A DNA stretch of 11,785 nt, from the NCBI GenBank assembly GCA_012274165.1, contig JAAPAA010000043.1, positions 1-11,785 on the forward strand. The letters run 5' to 3'. The notes under the pieces were generated by a model that saw nothing but the letters and a program-made list of their open reading frames with translations, had not been told where the DNA came from and ran no database searches. The translations under genes were made by a program, and so were the position numbers. The DNA comes from Thiobacillaceae bacterium (GTDB lineage Bacteria > Pseudomonadota > Gammaproteobacteria > Burkholderiales > Thiobacillaceae). Below, in pieces: positions 1 through 5,268 of this stretch. The stretch's first letter is position 1. Every line of letters begins with the position of its first letter.

Positions 1-1
1 G

Positions 2-241
2 TACCACTACCCGACGTGTCCGTTCTGCCTGAAAACTCGCCGCGCTGCCCAGCGCCTGTCGCTCAACATCGAGCTGCGCGACGCGCAGCATGACGCCACC
101 CATCGCGCCGCCCTGATCGCCGGCGGCGGCAAGGCCCAAGTGCCGTGCCTGCTGATCACCGATGCGCAGGGCAAGCAAACCTGGCTGTATGAATCGAGCG
201 ATATCAACGCGTACCTCGCCCGCGAATTCGGCGGCGCATGA
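2..241 (+). CDS. Glutaredoxin/GST N-terminal-domain protein, 3' part only
   Basis: The reading frame enters from the left edge and gives 79 residues before TGA at 239-241, so the start is missing. The fragment begins YHYPTCPFC, a thioredoxin-fold strand followed by a CxxC redox motif of the glutaredoxin CPYC type (here CPFC). A VPCL segment follows, with the proline expected at the cis-Pro position that helps bind glutathione, and the C-terminal stretch YESSDINAYL is typical of glutaredoxin and GST N-terminal domains. From the family, the role would be glutathione-dependent thiol-disulfide exchange in the cytoplasm; the actual substrate is unknown. The protein ends right after one thioredoxin fold, so there is no GST C-terminal helical domain. 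Its stop codon overlaps the rep start codon (ATGA), which suggests co-transcription and translational coupling. Confidence 0.85.
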   Translation, partial: YHYPTCPFCLKTRRAAQRLSLNIELRDAQHDATHRAALIAGGGKAQVPCLLITDAQGKQTWLYESSDINAYLAREFGGA

Positions 242-2220
242 GCCTGCTTGCCGCACTCAACCCGCCGCAGCGCGAAGCGGCGAGATATCTCGACGGCCCC
301 TTGCTGGTGCTGGCGGGCGCCGGCTCGGGCAAAACCCGCGTCATCACCCACAAAATCGCCTACCTGATCGGCGAGTGCGGCTACAAGCCGAGCTCGATCG
401 CCGCGATCACCTTTACCAACAAGGCCGCGCGCGAGATGGCGGATCGCGCGGCCAAGCTGACCCAGAATGTGAACACCAAGGGGCTGATCGTCACCACGTT
501 TCACTCGATGGGCCTGCGCATGCTGCGCGAGGACGCGAAATTCGCCGAGCTGAAGCCGGCGTTTTCCATTCTCGATTCAGCCGACGCGGCGGGCATCGTG
601 TCGGAAATCATCAAGACCACCGACAAGCAGGAAATCCGCCGCGCGGTGAGCCGCATCTCGCTGTGGAAGAACGAACTGAAGTCGCCCGCCATCGCGCTCG
701 CCACCGCCGAAGACGACAACGCGCGCGTCTACGCCAAAATCTACGACCGCTACGATGCCACCCTGCGCGCCTATCAGGCGGTCGATTTCGACGACCTGAT
801 CCGCCTGCCCGCCGAGTTGCTGGATACGCACTTCGAGCTGCGCGAAAAGTGGCAGAACCGGCTGCGCCACATCCTGGTCGACGAATATCAGGACACCAAC
901 ATTGCGCAATACCGGCTGCTGCAAAAGCTCACCGGGGTGCGCGCAGCGTTCACCGCAGTGGGCGACGATGACCAGGCGATTTACGGCTGGCGCGGGGCGT
1001 CGGCCGACAACCTGAAGCAATTGCGCGAGGATTACCCGCACCTGCATCTGGTCAAGCTGGAACAGAACTACCGCTCGACGGTGCGCATCCTGAAAGCCGC
1101 CAACAGCCTGATCTCCAACAATCCCAAACTGTTCGAAAAGCGCTTGTGGAGCGACCTCGGCCACGGCGACGCGATCCAGATCATGCCGACCAAGGACGAC
1201 GAGCACGAGGCCGAATCGGTGGTGATGCGGCTGCTGTCGCATAAATTCCAGCACCGCACCGAGTGGCGCGACTACGCGATTTTGTATCGCGGCAACTATC
1301 AGGCGCGCGTGTTCGAGCAGGCGCTGCGCAACGAAAAAGTGCCGTACCAGCTGTCCGGCGGGCAGTCGTTTTTCGACCGCACCGAGATCAAGGACGTGAT
1401 CGCCTACCTGCGCCTGATCGCCAACAGCGACGACGATCCGGCCTTCATCCGCGCCGTCACCACGCCCAAGCGCGGCATCGGCACGGCGACGCTGGAAAAG
1501 CTCGGCCAGGTCGCCGCCACCTTGCACGTCAGCCTGTTCGAGGCGGTGTTCTCGGCCGCTGCCGCATCGCAGATCGGTGAACGCCATCTGGCGCCGCTGC
1601 TTGAGTTCTGCCACTTCATCAACCGCACCGAAGAACGCGTGGTGCGCGAACCGGCCGGCGAGGTGCTGAACGACCTGCTGAAATCGATCGACTATGAAGT
1701 CTATATTTTCGACCAGGACGATACCCGCGTCGCGCAAGGAAAGTGGAACAACGTGCTGGAGTTCGCCGCCTGGATCGCCAAAAAGGGCGAGGAAGACGAC
1801 AAGAACCTGCTGCAGCTGACACAAACCATCGCGCTCATCACCCTGCTCGAAGGCCGCGAAGAAGAAGCCCCCGACGCCGTGCGCCTGTCCACCCTGCACG
1901 CCGCCAAAGGCCTGGAGTTCGGCCACGTCTTTCTGGTCGGGATCGAAGAAAACATCCTGCCGCACCGCGATGCGGTCGATGAAGGCCGCCTGGAAGAAGA
2001 ACGCCGCCTGATGTATGTCGGCGTCACCCGCGCAAAAAGGTCGCTCACGCTGTCTTACTGCGCGCGCCGCAAGCGCGCGCGCGAATCGGTCGCCTGTGAT
2101 CCGTCACGCTTCATCGACGAGTTGGGTGATGACGTGCGCCAGCCGGAGAAACCGACCACCGCCGATGCCAAAGCCAGCGGCAGCGATCGGCTGGCGGCGT
2201 TGAAGGCGATGCTGGGCTAA
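238..2220 (+). CDS. rep: ATP-dependent DNA helicase Rep (superfamily 1, UvrD/Rep type)
   Basis: This 660-residue protein is close to the usual Rep length. All SF1A motifs are present in order: Walker A AGAGSGKT (26-33), motif Ia TFTNKAAREM (58-67), Walker B/motif II DEYQDT (215-220), motif III GDDDQAIYGWRGA (242-254), motif IV LEQNYRS (274-280), motif V TLHAAKGLEF (552-561) and motif VI EERRLMYVGVTRAK (587-600). I prefer Rep over UvrD or PcrA because of the overall resemblance to E. coli Rep, including FDDLIRLP near 184, the FEKRLWSDLG segment near 299 and the LAALKAMLG tail. From family knowledge it is a 3'-5' translocase that restarts stalled forks and strips bound proteins from DNA. The region of roughly 370-540 corresponds to the 2B regulatory subdomain. 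The ATG at 238 overlaps the upstream stop codon, and no strong Shine-Dalgarno is visible, in keeping with translational coupling. Confidence 0.95.
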   Translation: MSLLAALNPPQREAARYLDGPLLVLAGAGSGKTRVITHKIAYLIGECGYKPSSIAAITFTNKAAREMADRAAKLTQNVNTKGLIVTTFHSMGLRMLREDAKFAELKPAFSILDSADAAGIVSEIIKTTDKQEIRRAVSRISLWKNELKSPAIALATAEDDNARVYAKIYDRYDATLRAYQAVDFDDLIRLPAELLDTHFELREKWQNRLRHILVDEYQDTNIAQYRLLQKLTGVRAAFTAVGDDDQAIYGWRGASADNLKQLREDYPHLHLVKLEQNYRSTVRILKAANSLISNNPKLFEKRLWSDLGHGDAIQIMPTKDDEHEAESVVMRLLSHKFQHRTEWRDYAILYRGNYQARVFEQALRNEKVPYQLSGGQSFFDRTEIKDVIAYLRLIANSDDDPAFIRAVTTPKRGIGTATLEKLGQVAATLHVSLFEAVFSAAAASQIGERHLAPLLEFCHFINRTEERVVREPAGEVLNDLLKSIDYEVYIFDQDDTRVAQGKWNNVLEFAAWIAKKGEEDDKNLLQLTQTIALITLLEGREEEAPDAVRLSTLHAAKGLEFGHVFLVGIEENILPHRDAVDEGRLEEERRLMYVGVTRAKRSLTLSYCARRKRARESVACDPSRFIDELGDDVRQPEKPTTADAKASGSDRLAALKAMLG

Positions 2221-2295
2221 ACCCGGAGTCCCATAAACGGCGGGGATCGACAGTCAGGTTATCGGCCTGAGCAGCCGTTGAGGAAATCCGACCCT

Positions 2296-2308
2296 GGCCC
2301 CTTTAACC
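2296..2308. repeat. Left arm of a 13-bp inverted repeat bracketing the accessory island
   Basis: The sequence GGCCCCTTTAACC here is the exact reverse complement of GGTTAAAGGGGCC at 3983-3995. The two arms enclose the low-GC block with both HEPN-like genes and the transposase remnant. Positions 2301-2307 of this arm (CTTTAAC) also form the presumed outer core of the second cassette boundary. The arms could be remains of one palindrome split by insertion, a REP-type element, or the outer arms of an interrupted recombination site. Confidence 0.6.
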
Positions 2309-2340
2309 ACACACTTTAGCCACACAACGAAGGGTTAAAT
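2301..2340 (-). repeat. Degenerate attC-like site downstream of the 253-aa gene
   Basis: Read on the minus strand, ATTTAAC (2340-2334) fits the integron R'' consensus RYYYAAC and contains the TAA stop codon of the gene. GTTAAAG (2307-2301) fits GTTRRRY except at the last base. The two boxes pair over seven bases (TTTAACC with GGTTAAA). At 40 bp the site is shorter than normal attC sites (about 57-141 bp), and I see no convincing inner L boxes. It is either a decayed site or a chance hairpin. The similar position of a better site after the neighbouring gene is the main reason to list it. Confidence 0.3.
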
Positions 2341-3096
2341 CTCTTCTTCGCCTTTGCCATATTTTTTCTCAATATCACGCTTGATAGCTCCGGAAACCTT
2401 CTTCAGTTTCGCTAGGGCATCATAGTAATAGTCCTTGTCGACCGCGATTTTTTGCCCGAGAGCGCCCCGTGCTTTAGCACCTGCCTTCTCAATGTAAAGG
2501 GCATTGGCGATGCCGTTGTTGTGAACGACAAGGTCACGTGTTGCACAGACTTCGTAGTAATCAGCAAAGCTCGGATCAGTTTTGACGCTAAGTAGCTTTG
2601 CAAGATATGCCATGTAGAGACTTGGGCGTTGACGAAAGACGTTATCCACATGGTCAGAAAAGACGCGTTGGAGTAGCTCGTCCTTATTGGCAGCCGCCAC
2701 AAGGTCTCGTGGGGAGATGTTGGGACAGGCAGGCATACCTTGGACTGTCTCGGTGATACGCAAAGGATAGTGCGTCAAGAACTTGATGATGACATCCGCA
2801 AGAAATGACTCGAACTGTGAAACGCTGTTGACTAGGAATGCTTCGAATAAGCCATTCGAAGTGAAGTGCGCATAAATATCTTTAAGTTCTGCATCAGTTC
2901 GCTTTGCAAATTTTCTGCGTTCAACAGATGGTACGTAGTAGCGACGATCTGCTTTGGATTTGCTGTTCTCGTATTTTGCCTTCGCCTCAATTAGAAGTGG
3001 TTGAGCCTGCTCTAGAAAGATGTGTGCGTTGTTGAGCTCGCGAACGATCTTGTTCTGCAGCGAGTAAATGCTTCTAGCAAGCTTTTCGTTTGGCAT
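2335..3096 (-). CDS. HEPN-like protein, putative RNase or abortive-infection type (RiboL-PSP-HEPN/MAE_28990-like)
   Basis: The 253-residue protein appears all-helical and soluble, with no signal peptide or membrane segment. Near the C-terminus, TRDLVVHNNGIANALY (186-201) holds R187-x4-H192 followed by an NNG turn, the pattern of the catalytic Rx4-6H motif of HEPN domains. Many of these are metal-independent RNases in toxin, abortive-infection and CRISPR-associated proteins. A second helical stretch, FEAFLVNSVSQFESFL (84-99), resembles the opening helices of such domains. The N-terminal 60 residues are charged and helical, and the C-terminus ends in a Lys- and Glu-rich tail. The ATG at 3096 lies just after a GTTAGAG box and the TAA stop lies inside ATTTAAC, as in an integron cassette. 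G+C is clearly below that of the host genes. No nucleotidyltransferase antitoxin lies beside it. Exact family, target and RNase activity are unknown. Confidence 0.75.
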   Translation of the reverse strand: MPNEKLARSIYSLQNKIVRELNNAHIFLEQAQPLLIEAKAKYENSKSKADRRYYVPSVERRKFAKRTDAELKDIYAHFTSNGLFEAFLVNSVSQFESFLADVIIKFLTHYPLRITETVQGMPACPNISPRDLVAAANKDELLQRVFSDHVDNVFRQRPSLYMAYLAKLLSVKTDPSFADYYEVCATRDLVVHNNGIANALYIEKAGAKARGALGQKIAVDKDYYYDALAKLKKVSGAIKRDIEKKYGKGEEEI

Positions 3097-3102
3097 GATG
3101 AG

Positions 3103-3173
3103 CTCTAACGTTTGACATGAGGGCGGACAAGAGCGACAGCCCTTGGACGTCCCTCTCGATGGAAGGGTTAGGT
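3103..3173 (-). repeat. attC-like recombination site between the two HEPN-like genes
   Basis: On the minus strand the site runs from ACCTAAC (3173-3167, a perfect RYYYAAC box containing the stop codon of the 190-aa gene) to GTTAGAG (3109-3103, GTTRRRY except the last base), 71 bp in all and within the attC size range. It folds as an imperfect stem. GTTAG pairs with CTAAC outside; CAT (3116-3118) pairs with ATG (3159-3161); GAGGG (3119-3123) pairs with CCCTC (3151-3155); CG (3124-3125) pairs with CG (3148-3149), leaving T3150 bulged; and CAAG (3128-3131) pairs with CTTG (3142-3145). Unpaired bases on one arm are a known attC trait that sets the recombining strand. I could not score it against an attC covariance model. 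Confidence 0.5.
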
Positions 3174-3740
3174 GGCTGGAGCATCACCGCACTCTCCTAG
3201 GGCTTGAGCAAGAGCTTTGCTCACTAAGCTGAATTTCTGTGTAAAGGAGTGGCTGGCGTGCTGCGCGAACTCTTCGAGGATATCCAACGGGTCATCACTG
3301 GGGTGATCGGGTTTAGCCCGTTCCACACGCATTTCACCGAAGTATGGCGCGCGAAGGAAGACGGCTGAATCTTCAGGTGTGACGGTTGCGCTGAGCCTGT
3401 GCGCAAGACGGTTCCGTATTGTGTTGAGGTGCTTGACGCCTTCCTTTACTTCCCGAAGTCGCGGATCGTCTGGATCGAGCAGCGAAACCTTCTGGGCGAA
3501 GCTGAGCTTTGCATTTCCAACCGAGCCAAGTCTAGGGTTCGACTTTTCCAGGTACTCGGTCATGTAGTGCTCCACGTAGAGATGAGCGCGAAGAATTCGA
3601 CCGATTGATTCAACATCCTGGTTCCAGCGTTGATTCATTTCACCGAGTTCTTGGTCGGTGATCTGTCTGGTTCGTTCGACTCCACCGAGTAGCTCGATCG
3701 TTCGCTTGACCACTCGCTCTGGATCGGGGAGCTTCTTCAT
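3168..3740 (-). CDS. Small HEPN-fold-like protein with RNxxxH motif (MltR/DUF4145-like), function unknown
   Basis: This 190-residue, all-helical soluble protein has no signal peptide. Its central part follows a pattern seen in many HEPN-fold proteins: a helix LRAHLYVEHYMTEYL (50-64), then LSFAQKVSLL (79-88), then LNTIRNRLAHRL (105-116) with R109-x4-H114. The F-x-x-K plus RN-x3-H arrangement recalls MltR-like and DUF4145-like families. I cannot choose between them, and some relatives may lack RNase activity. ATG at 3740 is the natural start: AGGTGG lies four bases upstream, within the GTTAGGT cassette box, and can serve as ribosome binding site. The stop codon TAA lies in ACCTAAC, the 5' box of the attC-like site. 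It shares the helical R-x4-H design with the downstream 253-aa protein, but I see no residue-level similarity between them. A role in a two-protein system or in defence is speculation. Confidence 0.7.
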   Translation of the reverse strand: MKKLPDPERVVKRTIELLGGVERTRQITDQELGEMNQRWNQDVESIGRILRAHLYVEHYMTEYLEKSNPRLGSVGNAKLSFAQKVSLLDPDDPRLREVKEGVKHLNTIRNRLAHRLSATVTPEDSAVFLRAPYFGEMRVERAKPDHPSDDPLDILEEFAQHASHSFTQKFSLVSKALAQALGECGDAPAT

Positions 3741-3741
3741 T

Positions 3742-3753
3742 CAGCCACCTAAC
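3742..3753 (-). repeat. GTTAGGT cassette-boundary box upstream of the 190-aa gene
   Basis: Minus-strand GTTAGGTGGCTG here is a perfect inverted copy of the same 12 bases at 3167-3178, so the 190-aa gene is bracketed by inverted copies of GTTAGGTGGCTG. GTTAGGT fits the integron R' consensus GTTRRRY exactly. Its AGGTGG lies four bases before the ATG at 3740 and is a plausible Shine-Dalgarno. The expected rest of the preceding attC site is missing: the sequence changes directly into what looks like an insertion-sequence end at 3754. Confidence 0.5.
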
Positions 3754-3756
3754 GAG

Positions 3757-3784
3757 GCTGTAGAAAAAGCCCCAAAAATATCAA
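3757..3784 (-). promoter_or_regulatory. Possible weak outward promoter in the IS end, facing the HEPN-like genes
   Basis: On the minus strand TTGATA (3784-3779) matches the -35 consensus at five of six positions. After a 16-base spacer, TACAGC (3762-3757) matches the -10 consensus at only three of six. It would transcribe into the 190-aa gene starting at 3740. Partial promoters near insertion-sequence ends are common, and cassette genes normally lack their own promoter. The -10 box is poor, so this is a guess. Confidence 0.2.
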
Positions 3785-3855
3785 TCCCTGCATCTTGCCC
3801 CAGCCCCCCGCCTGCATCAACATCGCGTCATTGAATGCATGATGGCACCGACCGC

Positions 3856-3977
3856 ATGGCGCGCTACAAACACATCGACACCAGCCCGCGTTTCCTTGGC
3901 GTAGACCTACCTGCAAAGGCAACTGCTCCCCAGCACCTTCAAGCACGCACTGAATCACCTGCGACCACGAGCTCGAC
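3856..3977 (+). pseudogene. Transposase N-terminal fragment with two frameshifts
   Basis: From ATG at 3856 the frame reads MARYKHIDTSPRFLGVDL. This matches my memory of the start of a common proteobacterial transposase family (MARYK-x-IDTSPRF, then VDL, QLLPGTFEHALNHL, then DHELDLS). The match continues only by switching frames. QLLPSTFKHALNHL is read from 3920 in the next frame, and DHELD from 3963 in a third frame. Recognisable coding sequence then stops at 3977, after about 40 of the several hundred residues of a full transposase. Two indels plus truncation make it a dead fragment. I believe the family is DDE-type and IS1182-like, but the exact IS family is not certain. Confidence 0.7.
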
Positions 3978-3982
3978 CGGAG

Positions 3983-3995
3983 GGTTAAAGGGGCC
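3983..3995. repeat. Right arm of the 13-bp inverted repeat bracketing the accessory island
   Basis: GGTTAAAGGGGCC is the exact reverse complement of 2296-2308. AGGGTTAAA (3981-3989) also recurs as a direct copy at 2331-2339, at the end of the 253-aa gene. The remaining bases to 4059 show no gene, no terminator-like hairpin and no other repeat. Confidence 0.6.
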
Positions 3996-4059
3996 AAGGC
4001 CGCATTATTTATAAGTTCAAAGGAATTGCAGTGAAGCCCTTCGCGGAGCGCCCCGAACC

Positions 4060-5253
4060 CTAGCGCGGTTTCACCCGCGCGCCATCACTGAGCCTATCGT
4101 CCGGGTGACTGACCACCTTGGCACCGGCAGCCAGCCCGGACACCACCTGTGTCGCCAGTCCTGCACGCTGGCCCGTCTCGACCGGGGTCAGGCGGGCGCG
4201 GCCGCCTTTCACCGCAAACACGGCCCAGCCCTCGCCGTGACGGAACAGTGCGCTGGTTGGCAGTTGCAATACGTCCTGGCCTTCCCACAGCACGAACCGC
4301 GCTTCCACCCGAAAGCCGTCGCCCAGGCGCTGCCAGGCTTCGCGCGGTGAAACGAAGTCGACGATGACATGCACGCGCTGCTCTTCGACGCCTAGCGCGG
4401 AAATCTTGGTAAAGCCGCTGGGTTCCACCACGCGCACGCTGCCCTGCACCGGCTGGTCGCCGCCCCAGCGATCCAGAATCACTTTCGATCCGGGGGCGAT
4501 TTTCACCGCGTAGGTGGACAGCACGTCCACTTCGACTTCCAGGGTTTCGGGGTTGCCGATCTCGAGCAGCGGCTGGCCCGCGCTGACTGCGCCCTCGCTT
4601 TCGTGCTGCAGCTTGAGTACGCGCGCGGCCACCGGTGCGCGCACCTGCAGGGCTTCGGTCGCCCCGCCGCTCTGCAGATGGGTGGTGTTGACGACGGCTG
4701 CGCGCGCCATGTCCAGTTCATAGCGCGCCACCTTGACTGTGTGTGTCGCGGCCTGCTGCGCGGCCTGGGCACGGGTTTCCGCGCTGCGTGCCGTGTCGAG
4801 TGCCTGCGCCGATAGAAAATTCGACTGCCGCAGGGATTCGGTGCGGGCGCGTTGTTGCTGCGCCAGCTGCGCATCGGCTGTCGCGGCGCGGGCATTTTCC
4901 TGGGCGACGGCGAGGGCGGCTTCGGCGGCGCTCACTTGCGCCTGCGCCTGCGCGCGCGTGCGCGGGTCGAGCGCGACGGAACGGGCGGGTTCGATGATCG
5001 CCAGCACCTGCCCGGCCGCAACAGCATCGCCCGCCTTGAGGTCGATGCGGCGCACGTAGCCCGCCACCGGCGCCGACACCAGGTAACGCTCCCTGACCCG
5101 GGTCTTGCCTTCTTCTTCCACCGTCACCGTGAGCGGCGCGCGTGCCACCGTTGCGATGTCCACCGGCAACGCGCGCGGCATGAAGCCCAGCACGAGTCCG
5201 GCCGCGACCAGCGCCGCAGTGGCCAGCATTCCGATTTTTGCGCGTAGTTGCAT
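4060..5253 (-). CDS. HlyD/MacA-type periplasmic adaptor subunit of an ABC exporter
   Basis: The 397-residue protein starts with a short basic tip and one hydrophobic segment (about 8-28), an inner-membrane anchor or uncleaved signal. The rest should lie in the periplasm. A first half of the lipoyl-like (barrel-sandwich) domain is visible at APVAGYVRRIDLKAGDAVAAGQ split around 61-82, followed by an Ala/Gln/Arg-rich coiled-coil hairpin (about 95-195). The second lipoyl half follows (VRAPVAARVLKLQ, 204-216, to about 232), then beta-barrel and membrane-proximal domains to the end. Such adaptors link an inner-membrane pump to an outer-membrane channel. It is the last gene of the operon, 15 bases after the permease stop, with a weak AAGG upstream of ATG. 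Gene order supports pairing with the FtsX-type permease and not with an RND pump. No outer-membrane TolC-like gene is present in the window. The substrate cannot be told. Confidence 0.88.
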   Translation of the reverse strand: MQLRAKIGMLATAALVAAGLVLGFMPRALPVDIATVARAPLTVTVEEEGKTRVRERYLVSAPVAGYVRRIDLKAGDAVAAGQVLAIIEPARSVALDPRTRAQAQAQVSAAEAALAVAQENARAATADAQLAQQQRARTESLRQSNFLSAQALDTARSAETRAQAAQQAATHTVKVARYELDMARAAVVNTTHLQSGGATEALQVRAPVAARVLKLQHESEGAVSAGQPLLEIGNPETLEVEVDVLSTYAVKIAPGSKVILDRWGGDQPVQGSVRVVEPSGFTKISALGVEEQRVHVIVDFVSPREAWQRLGDGFRVEARFVLWEGQDVLQLPTSALFRHGEGWAVFAVKGGRARLTPVETGQRAGLATQVVSGLAAGAKVVSHPDDRLSDGARVKPR

Positions 5254-5268
5254 GGTGTGTCGTTAGCC

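Larger units (their letters stand above)
2307..3753 (-). mobile_element. Putative two-cassette integron array without integrase (CALIN-like)
   Basis: On the minus strand the block divides into two units at GTT boxes: cassette 1 at about 3752-3109 and cassette 2 at about 3108-2307. Each unit has one gene. The ATG lies 12-13 bases after the first G of GTTAGGT or GTTAGAG, and the TAA stop sits inside an RYYYAAC box (ACCTAAC, ATTTAAC). Short leaders and one promoterless gene per unit are typical of integron gene cassettes. Base composition also differs from the host and between units: four 60-base lines I counted gave 42%, 48% and 38% G+C in cassette 2 and 57% in cassette 1, while the flanks are visibly richer. 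No integrase or attI lies in the window, so this would be a cluster of attC sites lacking an integrase. The assignment is inference from motif layout, with one fair and one poor attC fold. Confidence 0.45.
3754..3978 (+). mobile_element. Truncated insertion-sequence end with decayed transposase start
   Basis: The stretch starts with GAGGCTGTAGAAAAAGCC, which resembles an insertion-sequence terminal repeat, runs through about 100 bases of non-coding leader, and ends with the broken transposase N-terminus at 3856-3977. No matching right end or remaining transposase body exists in the window, so only the left end survived. The 3' limit is set by where recognisable coding sequence ends, just before the 13-bp repeat arm at 3983. 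The left limit abuts the GTTAGGT box of the cassette block exactly, which suggests insertion at, or deletion up to, that recombination core. Confidence 0.55.

Noticed and set aside
577..1965. Long minus-strand open frame opposite rep.
   Set aside because: It is a shadow of the helicase gene. It shows no family motif, while rep has all seven helicase motifs.
2232..2286. Inverted repeat AACGGC/GCCGTT (2236-2241, 2274-2279) with inner TCAGG/CCTGA downstream of rep, as a third attC site or a rep terminator.
   Set aside because: The core boxes do not fit RYYYAAC/GTTRRRY at several positions, the stem is short, and no T-tract follows on either strand.
3749..3997. 82-aa minus-strand frame across the IS remnant.
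   Set aside because: It is antisense to the transposase fragment, which is identified on the plus strand by its peptide sequence.
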